Below, piece by piece: positions 1 through 8,289 of a DNA stretch of 64,000 nt. Every line of letters starts with the position of its first letter. Position 1 is the stretch's first letter. The translations under genes were made by a program, and so were the position numbers. Under the pieces are notes generated by a model. It was not told where the DNA came from, searched no databases, and was given only the letters and a program-made list of their open reading frames with translations. The DNA comes from Nakazawaea peltata (taxonomy: Eukaryota > Ascomycota > Pichiomycetes > Alaninales > Pachysolenaceae). The stretch is from positions 1,180,468-1,244,467 of the forward strand of contig BCGQ01000003.1 of the NCBI GenBank assembly GCA_001599355.1, written 5' to 3'.

Positions 1-1173
1 ACAACTTTTCGACAGTGGTGTCTGTTGGTTGACGAAATTGATATTGAACAACGTCAACGATTTCAACTCACAGTCTTGTAAATAAGTTAACAACTTCGAT
101 TTGAGGAAGAAATCAGAATACAAAAACAGGTTTTTGAAGTCCATTTTGTAATCCAATTTGTCCATTTTAAAATTGGAATTCAATTTTCTGAATAAATTTT
201 GGAATACCTTATCGATTTTGAGGAACTCTTCATACAACAACACGACAATAGAAGAGTTGGAGATGAAATTTTTGAAGAAATTCAACTCCTTCAAGATGAC
301 AAAATCGATCTCCAAATTGTTCAAGTTACAATTGAATGACAACCTGTCCAGAAATTGAAATCTCGATAATTGCTGTTGTAATAATGTCAACTGGACTAAT
401 TGTAAGTTGACAATGTCAAGGTAGATCATCATCTTATTTAAATGTTTCTGGTTTATCAGCATTGTCATAACTAAAGAGTTGATCATCATGACCCGTAAAT
501 TATTCTTATTATCTTCAAACAGATTCATGTAGATGATTGATAATGAGCTGAGAGATGTGGTAAAAGCTGACAATAAAGCAGGTAAGGATTTGAAGATGAC
601 CAAATCTCCTCCATCGTCGATGAGAATGAGTTCCAAATTACGGATCTTTGTATGGTCTACTTTGGACAAAATCAACTCATTATCTTGAAGGGAATGGCTA
701 TTTTTGATAACCAATGATAAGGTAACCAAATCGGTGAACGGTGGGGATTTCTTGAATATTTCAAGGTAGTCAGTATCCAAATTCTTTGGGTAATCTTCCA
801 CTTTGAAAGGAACAAATAATTCTTGGTCAAAATCGGGTCTTAAAGAGACACTAAGTTGATCCAAATCAATGATTTCTCCTCCATCGATTTGGAGATATTT
901 TTCGTCACTCAAATTCTGGAACTCAAACTTCCTACGCTGATATCTTACGATATCAGACAGTAAGAACTTGAGCATCTGGTTTCTCGATGATATAATACGG
1001 TATGGCCGTACTGGGTCTTTGCTATATCCTGGTAAATAGTAAATTTGCTTGTAAATTTTAAGCATCATTAATTCATATAATTCCTTGCATGTTGAGCCAA
1101 GGCTGATCAAATCTGATACTCCCAAGGAGTCAAGGATGATATCCACGCATTGCGGCGGAAGTTGTAATATCAT
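1..1173 (-). CDS. F-box protein, 3' part outside the window (partial)
   Basis: An uninterrupted reading frame runs from an ATG at 1173 to the left edge, 391 codons without a stop. The N-terminus (LPPQCVDIILDSL, then LGSTCKELYELM) has the spacing and hydrophobic pattern of an F-box, which in this family binds Skp1 in an SCF ubiquitin ligase. The rest is rich in Leu/Ile/Asn with repeated LxxLxL blocks (for example after residue 150), suggesting an irregular leucine-rich-repeat-like substrate domain; this is inference. A TATATATA run lies about 70 nt upstream of the ATG (around 1240-1249), which supports the start. I do not recognise a specific orthologue and the C-terminus is not visible. Confidence 0.75.
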   Translation of the reverse strand, partial: MILQLPPQCVDIILDSLGVSDLISLGSTCKELYELMMLKIYKQIYYLPGYSKDPVRPYRIISSRNQMLKFLLSDIVRYQRRKFEFQNLSDEKYLQIDGGEIIDLDQLSVSLRPDFDQELFVPFKVEDYPKNLDTDYLEIFKKSPPFTDLVTLSLVIKNSHSLQDNELILSKVDHTKIRNLELILIDDGGDLVIFKSLPALLSAFTTSLSSLSIIYMNLFEDNKNNLRVMMINSLVMTMLINQKHLNKMMIYLDIVNLQLVQLTLLQQQLSRFQFLDRLSFNCNLNNLEIDFVILKELNFFKNFISNSSIVVLLYEEFLKIDKVFQNLFRKLNSNFKMDKLDYKMDFKNLFLYSDFFLKSKLLTYLQDCELKSLTLFNINFVNQQTPLSKSC

Positions 1174-1565
1174 AGTTTTAGTTCTGTCAAATAACACTGT
1201 TCTTTCTCTCGCTTCTCAAATAGTTAGCGCTCGCTGACATTATATATATGCAAACCCTTATTTTAGTATACCAAAAAACACAAAACCAACCACTTAATCG
1301 ATGGTATCTATTCAAATATGTGAATCAAAGATGAAATAAGTCCAATTTCCTCAAATCTGCTCCTATCCACTATCAATATTTGATTTCAAATATCGCAATT
1401 TAATCTGTTGCCCGCCCAAATGGAGCCACAGTGGGAGGTTTTTTTTTATACAAAGACCGGACGATTTTTTGTGGAGATACACACTACCTTTTCAATACGG
1501 GGAATGACCTTCCTAATAAGGAAATACCGGTAAATTGGGGGTGATCTCATAATTTATTTATTCAT
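1174..1565. other. Intergenic: F-box promoter and multicopper oxidase 3' end
   Basis: 392 bases. The left part is the promoter of the leftward F-box gene, with a TATA run at 1240-1249. The right part is the 3' flank of the leftward multicopper oxidase gene. I see no RNA gene or conserved reading frame in it. Confidence 0.6.
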
Positions 1566-3848
1566 CTATACATTATCAGTCAGTGGTGGTTGGAGAGGGT
1601 TATCGGATTCGGTTTCTTCGGCAATCGATTCAGCTTCGGCGATAGCGTTAGTGTCTATTTTGTCGGCTACTTCTGTTTCCAGACCTGAATCTTCAGCTTC
1701 TGGGTCGGTGTCCAAAGTTTCGGCACTACAAAGCAGGAGCCAATCAGCTGGTAATTCCCATTGGGTGTAAATGCTTGGAAGGACATTGACTTGCATCAGA
1801 AGTCCCAGTTCCATATGCCATCCCAAATGACAATGGAATGGCCAGATTCCTGGATTATCTAAGACAACTCTAATTAAAATGTACCCGTAACCACCAACAG
1901 CTACTGTGTCTCTCTTTATAGGAGTCTCCAAGTTGATACTGTCGTAATCTCTCAGAGGTTTGAAGTAGCCTTGTCCGAATTTCAAGACCCAAAATTTATA
2001 ACCATGCAAATGGAAAGGATGTGATCCATCGTCATAGTTATTGATTAATATATCAACCACTGAAGCCTTTTCGACAGTAACAGCAAATTGGTTGTTATTT
2101 GGCCCAAAATTCGTGCTCATATACAGATCTCCATCGGATTCTTTCTTTACATGAGGATGTCTGATTTGTTCAAGCAACGAATTTTGGTCTCCTTCTAATG
2201 GCTTGTAAGTGACATCATTCATGTATCCTAAAGAAATTCTATGCAGTTTAATTTGGAATGACGAATCAATATGGAAATATTGGTCAATCTCTTTAGGAAT
2301 ACTGTCACCAACAGGAACCAAAGGTGTCAACAATGTCTCATTCAATTCCCTACATCTGACATTAGGATGTCCAAATGATACGGAGTGAGGAACTAACTTG
2401 TCAGAAACACTATAGTCTGGAATCAATGGGGTAGAATCAGACTCATCAACGACTACAACCAGACGTAAATCCAAATCCAAGTTTGGATTATCTTCTGCGA
2501 AACAGAATGGGTTCATACGAGCACTTAAGCTGTATAATTTCCCACTCTGATCTTCTGGGAAAGTGATTAACACACTATAACGTTGCAGGACTGCGATTCT
2601 GATGACATCCAAGTCCAAATTTTTAACATTAGTTCCTTCCACTTCCACGATTTCCAAGTGATGCTCATCAATACTGAAGTCGATCTCCAGGAAGAAACCA
2701 GCGTTAATTAATCTCAATCTGTATTGCTTACCCAGGTTGAATTGGAAAACATGACGAGCACTCAAAGACTGGTCACAGTTTTTAGAGTCATTGTTTGCAT
2801 ACTTGGAACAATCAAAATAACCACTTCCTTGAATCAACCCGTTATCAGGAGTTGGTTCTGTATTTTCATTTCCTGGGCTCAAATATTCCTCCATATATGA
2901 ACTCAGTTTATTATGATACCAGTCATTAAAAATGATTATCCTGTCTTCTTCATAGTCAAATTGACCGTTTTTCTTCATCAACAGAGTCTCTTCTCTAGAG
3001 TGAATGATTAAAGGTCCAAACAAACCATCAGCATATTGAGTGGAGTAGTGAGAATGGTACCAATAAGTACCCCATTGCTCTTCATCGATCTTGAATTTGT
3101 AGGTCATTTTCCCTTGAGGAGGAATATCACATTGATTGATTCTTGAAGAACCATCGTAATAATTAGTTCCTCTTTGGAATAAACCATGGAAATGGATAGT
3201 TGTTGGTTCATTACCATGGTTCTCGACCTCAATTTCCAACCAATCTCCACTATTACATTCGATTAATGGAGCAGGAAATTGGCCATTAATAACAGTCAAA
3301 TTTCTCCATACTCCATCAGGCAGCAGCTCAACTTGTGAAATGGCAAATTTGTATTGTCTGACTTGGTTAGGTTCCTCGGATTCACTGAAATCCTTCTTTA
3401 ACTTGTACAGCTTCTCAGTATCCAATTTCCAAGAGAAATCATGAGTTGGAGAAGTGAAATTATCTTGAGACAAGAAAGAGGTGACCTTGAATGGCTCTTT
3501 ATCGGTGTTGTGATGCTTAGGACGCATCACCTTGACCTCTACCAGTACAAAACCTAGCACTACCACCAAGCAGCAAAATAACACTATATTCAACTTGCAG
3601 CAACGGATCAAACTGCGCACACTCGTTATATTTCTAAACAAATCATCATCATTTTCGTCATCATTTACTATTCCTGTTAAATCTATAGTATTTGTATTAG
3701 CAGAGGATCTCTTGAAGTTGGCCTTTCTTTGATTTCTCAATTCCTCCAACTCTATTACTTCATCGTTATCATCTGAACCAGAAATGGAGCTGGCTCCACT
3801 CACTTCTTGGTCCACCTTGGAATATTTTGATCCCCCCCAGCTGAACAT
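1566..3848 (-). CDS. Membrane-anchored multicopper oxidase (laccase/ferroxidase-like)
   Basis: 760 residues. Seen: an acidic N-terminal tail, one hydrophobic segment at about 83-105 (type II signal anchor), then three cupredoxin domains with all copper-ligand motifs: HFHG 219-222, WYHSH 263-267, HPFHLHG 610-616 and HCHLGWH from 672. The active domain therefore faces the lumen or cell outside. After the last cluster comes an acidic tail rather than the C-terminal membrane anchor of Fet3. Reading CTG as Ala turns the end of the T1 site into HMEAGLAM, the usual family sequence. Family members oxidise phenols, Fe(II) or other substrates while reducing oxygen to water; the substrate here cannot be told. 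Closest S. cerevisiae relatives are probably Gmc1 and the Fet3/Fet5 group. It shares a long upstream region with the acid phosphatase. Confidence 0.88.
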   Translation of the reverse strand: MFSWGGSKYSKVDQEVSGASSISGSDDNDEVIELEELRNQRKANFKRSSANTNTIDLTGIVNDDENDDDLFRNITSVRSLIRCCKLNIVLFCCLVVVLGFVLVEVKVMRPKHHNTDKEPFKVTSFLSQDNFTSPTHDFSWKLDTEKLYKLKKDFSESEEPNQVRQYKFAISQVELLPDGVWRNLTVINGQFPAPLIECNSGDWLEIEVENHGNEPTTIHFHGLFQRGTNYYDGSSRINQCDIPPQGKMTYKFKIDEEQWGTYWYHSHYSTQYADGLFGPLIIHSREETLLMKKNGQFDYEEDRIIIFNDWYHNKLSSYMEEYLSPGNENTEPTPDNGLIQGSGYFDCSKYANNDSKNCDQSLSARHVFQFNLGKQYRLRLINAGFFLEIDFSIDEHHLEIVEVEGTNVKNLDLDVIRIAVLQRYSVLITFPEDQSGKLYSLSARMNPFCFAEDNPNLDLDLRLVVVVDESDSTPLIPDYSVSDKLVPHSVSFGHPNVRCRELNETLLTPLVPVGDSIPKEIDQYFHIDSSFQIKLHRISLGYMNDVTYKPLEGDQNSLLEQIRHPHVKKESDGDLYMSTNFGPNNNQFAVTVEKASVVDILINNYDDGSHPFHLHGYKFWVLKFGQGYFKPLRDYDSINLETPIKRDTVAVGGYGYILIRVVLDNPGIWPFHCHLGWHMELGLLMQVNVLPSIYTQWELPADWLLLCSAETLDTDPEAEDSGLETEVADKIDTNAIAEAESIAEETESDNPLQPPLTDNV

Positions 3849-4130
3849 GATATCAGAGTGATTCTTATATAGAGGTTGATTTAGAGTCGATTTTTCAAAA
3901 TTACAACTACGAGGGATGACTACTTGTATTTATTGAAAAACTCGTGTGAACAAAAAAAATTTCAAATGCAGATGAGGAATCAGGGTACTGGCTTGTGCAT
4001 TTAATAAGAGTGTAGCAGCAGAGCAGCAAAGAAAGTAAGCGAGCCCGAGGATTCCAAGATCGGTGTGGCACTCATGGAGCAGATGGGGGGTTAAGATGAA
4101 AAAAAATGATTAAAAAAAATTAATAGAGTG

Positions 4131-4139
4131 AAAACGTGC
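4131..4139. promoter_or_regulatory. Pho4-like site (AAAACGTGC)
   Basis: AAAACGTGC is the reverse complement of GCACGTTTT, the classic lower-affinity Pho4 site (UASp1 type) of S. cerevisiae PHO5. It lies about 960 bases upstream of the acid phosphatase ATG. Function is inferred. Confidence 0.45.
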
Positions 4140-4385
4140 TCCCGACTAAAAGTGGAGGTTGCAGAGGGGCTTTTTTTATTTACTTAGCAGATAGTACGGA
4201 CGGAGAGAGTGATGCAGACAAATTACGAAAACAAGAGCTTTGATTGGCCAACAGCAACATTTCTGCATGACACAGTTGTAATCTTATGCACGGAGTGGGC
4301 ATATAACATTAAGCTTTCCGATAGTTTTTGACTGGACACCGATCCCCTTAATAGTATTACATAGTTAACTAAGCCATTTGGGGGC

Positions 4386-4395
4386 CACGTTTTTT
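4386..4395. promoter_or_regulatory. Pho4-like site (CACGTTTTTT)
   Basis: CACGT followed by a T run, as in Pho4 low-affinity sites. It is about 710 bases upstream of the acid phosphatase ATG. The preceding base is C rather than G, so it is a weaker match. Confidence 0.35.
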
Positions 4396-4686
4396 TGCCG
4401 TTTCAACAGATATGTCTGAAATCATGTAAACATAGGGATGAAAGGTTGATCCCATATCAACCATCATCCATCAAGCCATCTCCATTGTGCTAAGGTCTTG
4501 TCTTCTTCCTACTACTCCTTTCCCATGATAGCCCTCCAATACGAGCGCCCCATTGATAACACCCTTCAGATAAGCAAAAAATTAAGCTCTCTAAATTTCT
4601 TGGTGCGCCGTGGTGTCAACAGGGGTAAAATTTTAACTCTTTCCTAAAACGGTAATGTGAGGGGGGTACAGTGGGATTTTACCGAG

Positions 4687-4694
4687 CAACGTGC
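4687..4694. promoter_or_regulatory. Pho4-like/E-box half site (CAACGTGC)
   Basis: An ACGTGC core about 410 bases upstream of the acid phosphatase ATG. It is one of three ACGTG-type cores in this promoter. Confidence 0.35.
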
Positions 4695-5013
4695 TCGAGG
4701 TGAAGATTTAAGATTTAAGAGGAAATACGAAACGAAACCGAGAGCGGGTATTTTAACGGTTATACAACGAGATGGGAAGGGTTGCCGATCTGCGGTAAAG
4801 TAATTGAATCTGTTTCCTCAATGGGTCCAATTAGCCACACATGGGCTGAAAAACAAGGGCCCAACACCCCTCTTTTAGTATGTGAATGAATAATGACTGC
4901 ACGATGGTTGGTTGTTTTTCTATTGCAAATGCAGCCCATTTCTTTTTACCAAATCTCCGACAATAACGAGTCGATGGTAATTAGCTGCAAGGTTTAAAAC
5001 CGTTTAGTTGCAT

Positions 5014-5023
5014 TATATAAATA
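5014..5023 (+). promoter_or_regulatory. TATA box of acid phosphatase gene
   Basis: TATATAAATA, 79 bases before the ATG at 5102. A strong TATA box fits an inducible, highly expressed gene. Confidence 0.65.
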
Positions 5024-5101
5024 TGAATCTAAATATCCATTTTATTTTTCAGATTCGATCTCTCTTCGAACCAATTGAAATTTAACAAAAGGTAATATAA
5101 A

Positions 5102-6685
5102 ATGTTGTTCAAGAATTTGGCTCTTGCTTCTTCTTTGGCTTCAGCCCTCGTTGAGGCTTCCACCGAGAGAACCTACTCCACCATTCAACCTTCGTTGACC
5201 GATATTGAGCTGGCTGCCGAGACTGCTGTCACTAACCACGAGACTTCCCACGTCAAGGGTAAGTTGTTCGACAGATTCGTTGTCATCTGGTTGGAGAACA
5301 CCGACTTCGACAAGCTGTACGACAACGACGACATGCAATGGTTGCTGAGTCAAGGTATTGTTTTGAACAACAACTGGGCCTTGTCTCACCCATCTGAAGA
5401 GAACTACTTGGGTGTCGCCGGTGGTGACTACCTTGCCTTGGACAACGACAGATTCATTAGAGTCCCATCCAACTACTCTAACATTGTCGACTTGTTGGAG
5501 ACCAAGGACATCTCTTGGGCTGAGTACCAAGAGCACTTGCCTTACTCTGGTTACCAAGGTTTCGAGTTCCTTAACCAAGAATCAGAGGCGAATGACTACG
5601 TCAGAAAGCACAACCCATTGATTCTTTACGACAACATTGTCGAGAATCCAAACCGTTTGGCCAACATCAAGAACTTCACCGAGTTCGACCTCGACTTAGA
5701 GAGAAAGACCTTGCCTCAATGGATGTTCATCACTCCAAACATGACCAACGATGGTCACGACTCTACCATTGGTGTCGCTGCCAAATGGACCAGAGACTTC
5801 TTGACTCCATTGTTGAACAACTCTTACTTCTTCGACAACACCTTGATCTTGGTTACTTTCGACGAGAACGAAACCTACTCTATTCCAAACAAGATCTACG
5901 GTCTTTTGTTGGGTGGTGTCATTGACGACGCTTTGAAGGGTACCGAAGACTCTACTTACTACGACCATTACTCTGAAATCTCCACAGTTGAATTAAACTG
6001 GGATTTGAACCATTTGGGTAGATTCGATGTCGATGCTAACGTATACTCTCCATTGGCCAACATTACCAACTGGGTTAACAGAGAAGTCGATACCACTGGT
6101 CTTTACAACAATGCCTCTAAGACTGGTTACTTCAACGACGACACCATCCCATTGCCTCTGCCAAACTGTGACGTCATCAACCAAAACGGTAAGCCAATCT
6201 TGCCAGCTATCGAGGCTGTTTGGTCTGCTTCTTGTCACGGTGGAGACAACTCTTACACCAACTCTGCTGCTTCCACTGCCTCCGTTGCTCCAACCACCAC
6301 CATCCCATCTTCCTCTATCGTTACTTCTGCCGTCTCTTCTGCTACCCCATCCTGTGCTGCCCTTGGCACTTCCGTCTCTTCTTTCTTGGAGAACGTTTCC
6401 AAGGAATTCGGCTCTTCTTGGACTCAACAATTGAAGAGTGGTAACAAGCAAGGTTCCTTCCCAGAATGTATCATCATTGAGGATGGTGAGGAAGTTCTTT
6501 GCAGTATTGTCACCTACTTCGAGCAATTGGAGAAGGACATTTTCAAGGGTATTTTCAAGAGAGATGACAACTCTTCTTCTAACTCTACTTCCTCTTCCTC
6601 CACCAACCTGGCTGCCGCTGTCAACACTTTCTCTGGTGTCACCTTGACCGGCTTGGCCTCTGTCTTGTTGTTGCTGCTCTTATAA
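5102..6685 (+). CDS. Secreted GPI-anchored acid phosphatase (phosphoesterase family)
   Basis: 527 residues. A hydrophobic signal peptide (about 1-18) is followed by a phosphoesterase-family domain (PF04185 type, about 45-330) with VVIWLENTDF near the start, HPSEENYLG and GGDY at about 98-110, and TFDENE near 257. This family includes secreted fungal acid phosphatases that release phosphate from organic esters. Ser/Thr-rich stretches and many Asn-X-Ser/Thr sites mark an exported glycoprotein. The C-terminal hydrophobic run (GVTLTGLASVLLL..) after Ser/Asn-rich sequence looks like a GPI signal, so it is probably wall- or membrane-attached. Codon use is very biased (AAC, GAC, TTC, TTG), as in highly expressed genes. 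CTG at 5345-5347 read as Ala gives WLASQG, matching relatives as I remember them. Pho4-like sites upstream suggest phosphate control. Confidence 0.85.
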   Translation: MLFKNLALASSLASALVEASTERTYSTIQPSLTDIELAAETAVTNHETSHVKGKLFDRFVVIWLENTDFDKLYDNDDMQWLLSQGIVLNNNWALSHPSEENYLGVAGGDYLALDNDRFIRVPSNYSNIVDLLETKDISWAEYQEHLPYSGYQGFEFLNQESEANDYVRKHNPLILYDNIVENPNRLANIKNFTEFDLDLERKTLPQWMFITPNMTNDGHDSTIGVAAKWTRDFLTPLLNNSYFFDNTLILVTFDENETYSIPNKIYGLLLGGVIDDALKGTEDSTYYDHYSEISTVELNWDLNHLGRFDVDANVYSPLANITNWVNREVDTTGLYNNASKTGYFNDDTIPLPLPNCDVINQNGKPILPAIEAVWSASCHGGDNSYTNSAASTASVAPTTTIPSSSIVTSAVSSATPSCAALGTSVSSFLENVSKEFGSSWTQQLKSGNKQGSFPECIIIEDGEEVLCSIVTYFEQLEKDIFKGIFKRDDNSSSNSTSSSSTNLAAAVNTFSGVTLTGLASVLLLLLL

Positions 6686-6768
6686 GCAGTTGGCTCTTAT
6701 TTTTATATTTATTTTAATTACAAAAGTTCAATACATTTAGAAGCCTATTTATTATCTTTATATCCCTT

Positions 6769-7713
6769 TTATTCTTGTATCATATTAGTCAATTTGGCGT
6801 TCAATTCCAATTGAGACTTGATCGAACTGGCCAAATATTCCACCATCAAGGTGTCTTGGATATGGTTGTTGAACAATTTCTCCAAGTTTTCATGAGAAAT
6901 CGAGTTTGGCTTATTACTCAAGTTCTCCAAGAGGAATTTGCCAATCTTTTCGTCACCTTTAATGTTACCACTCAATACACCTTCGACGTATGTAGAGACT
7001 TGGTCGATCAAAGTGTCAATTTTGGAGATCTCGTCACTCAATTGCTTTAATTCACCAGAAGCTCCGGTTGGTAACAGGACAGAGTTACCAGCTTCACTGG
7101 CTTTGTTCAACCATTGTAACAGGACTTGTTCGGAGGAATCGAATGTGACTTCATGTGGAACTTCAGAGAAAATATATGAGCCGGTTCTGTCCAAATTCAA
7201 CAGCAGAGCCATCTTTCCGGTGGCACCTACTGGACAAGCGACAAAGGCCTTTAAAATTGGGGTGATGATGTCACCGGTGGTCTTATCAATGGTGTCTACG
7301 GTCAAATGTACCAGTGGGTGTGGTCTAGCACCCTCAGAGTTGGAATAGAAGGAGTGGATCAACCCGGTAAATGAGTCAATTTGAGAGTTGATGGCAAACC
7401 ATCCCACAATGACTTCCTTTGGATTCAGATGCTTGTATAATTGGTATAACAGCTTTGGTTGGTCTTCTTCGATGATGATTTCTTCTCCGTCTTCTTCATG
7501 AGGAACAATGAACAGGTCTCTGACCTCTACTTCGCTTCCATCGTCAGAGCGCATACCCATCAATGTACCGATGATTCTCTTGTCGTTTTTCACATTGTAT
7601 ACGCTTTCTAATAATTGTAATAACAGGCCGGATTGGACCTTTACTTTCATGGAAATTGGAGACAGCGTCAGGCTGCTGCTCAAAGTAGGTCTCACTATAT
7701 TCAAAGGGGCCAT
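6769..7713 (-). CDS. EIF3F: Translation initiation factor eIF3 subunit f (MPN domain)
   Basis: 314 residues, ATG at 7713. An N-terminal MPN domain (about 22-160) contains GWFAINSQIDSFTGLIHSFYS and VHLTVDT in the order typical of eIF3f. The JAMM metal-binding histidine pair is absent, so it is a non-catalytic MPN subunit. The C-terminal half ends with the eIF3f signature TLMVEYLASSIKSQLELNAK, which separates it from Rpn8. eIF3f is part of the eIF3 complex that scaffolds the 40S pre-initiation complex; it is absent from S. cerevisiae but present in S. pombe and many fungi. CTG before VHLTVDT read as Ala gives HPAVHLTVDT, as in other fungal homologues. A/T RRPE-like motifs lie just upstream. It converges with the acid phosphatase gene (83 bases apart). 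Confidence 0.9.
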   Translation of the reverse strand: MAPLNIVRPTLSSSLTLSPISMKVKVQSGLLLQLLESVYNVKNDKRIIGTLMGMRSDDGSEVEVRDLFIVPHEEDGEEIIIEEDQPKLLYQLYKHLNPKEVIVGWFAINSQIDSFTGLIHSFYSNSEGARPHPLVHLTVDTIDKTTGDIITPILKAFVACPVGATGKMALLLNLDRTGSYIFSEVPHEVTFDSSEQVLLQWLNKASEAGNSVLLPTGASGELKQLSDEISKIDTLIDQVSTYVEGVLSGNIKGDEKIGKFLLENLSNKPNSISHENLEKLFNNHIQDTLMVEYLASSIKSQLELNAKLTNMIQE

Positions 7714-7777
7714 TTTTCGTGTTTGATCCTATGCAATAATGTCAGTTAATCTTGGTCTTTAATGAAGCGAAGTTGAA

Positions 7778-7814
7778 CAAAAAATTTTCGTCAAGATTTG
7801 AGAAAAATTTTCTT
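7778..7814. promoter_or_regulatory. Two RRPE-like elements upstream of eIF3f
   Basis: CAAAAAATTTTC at 7778-7789 and GAAAAATTTTC at 7802-7812 resemble the ribosomal RNA processing element (AAAAATTTT core) bound by Stb3 in S. cerevisiae. They are 65-100 bases upstream of the eIF3f ATG. No PAC motif was seen beside them. Confidence 0.4.
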
Positions 7815-8049
7815 AGGGAGGGAAAATACGCGGGGAGGAGGGAGGATAGGGTAAATTTGAGAATGGATGAGGTCAGTGGTTAGAGGGGGTGGTTAAAATG
7901 GGGTGAAGTGGGTGGAATTTGATGAAAGTTGGCTGGGATGAAGATATGGATGAATATAGGAGAAGTATTGATTTTGGGAGTGAAATCTCTTGATTTGGAT
8001 GAAATATTGTTAGGTACATTTTTAGGAAATATATAGGAAAGAATGTAAC

Positions 8050-8196
8050 TGAGCGCATTACTATGAGAGATTTAGTATGGGAAATTAGTATGGGAGATTT
8101 ACTATGAGCGCATTACTATGAGCACATAACTATGGGAGATTTAGTATAGAGAAACTTAGTATGGGAAATTAGTATGGAGATTTAGTATGGAGAAGC
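8050..8196. repeat. Degenerate TTAGTATGGGAGAT repeat block
   Basis: Interleaved, imperfect copies of TTAGTATGG(G)AGAT and of GCGCATTACTATGAG (near 8053 and 8108), with ACTATG/AGTATG every 10-17 bases. The period is irregular, so this looks like an old, shuffled minisatellite in the 3' flank of the IFH1-like gene. Confidence 0.6.
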
Positions 8197-8289
8197 TCCT
8201 TCTCTAACTGTGATGTCTCAGCTATGACACCTGATTTGTGTGTACTGATTCTGTCCTTACATTAACTAATCCAATTACATGCAAATTAA

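Larger units (their letters stand above)
3849..5101. other. Long divergent promoter, multicopper oxidase / acid phosphatase
   Basis: 1253 bases between the start codons of two secretory-pathway genes. It contains three Pho4-like core sites, several A/T-rich runs (4100-4130) and a TATA box near the right end. No reading frame over 60 codons and no RNA gene were recognised. The length is unusual against the window's typical 150-300 base spacers and fits a heavily regulated promoter. Confidence 0.6.
7714..8289. other. Intergenic: eIF3f promoter and IFH1-like 3' region
   Basis: 576 bases. Next to eIF3f lies AT-rich promoter sequence with RRPE-like motifs, then a G-rich stretch (7815-7915), then a block of degenerate short repeats (8050-8196) beside the 3' end of the IFH1-like gene. 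No gene recognised. Confidence 0.55.

Noticed and set aside
5141-5968. Antisense frames within the acid phosphatase gene
   Set aside because: They mirror a strongly codon-biased gene; the sense frame has a signal peptide and family motifs.
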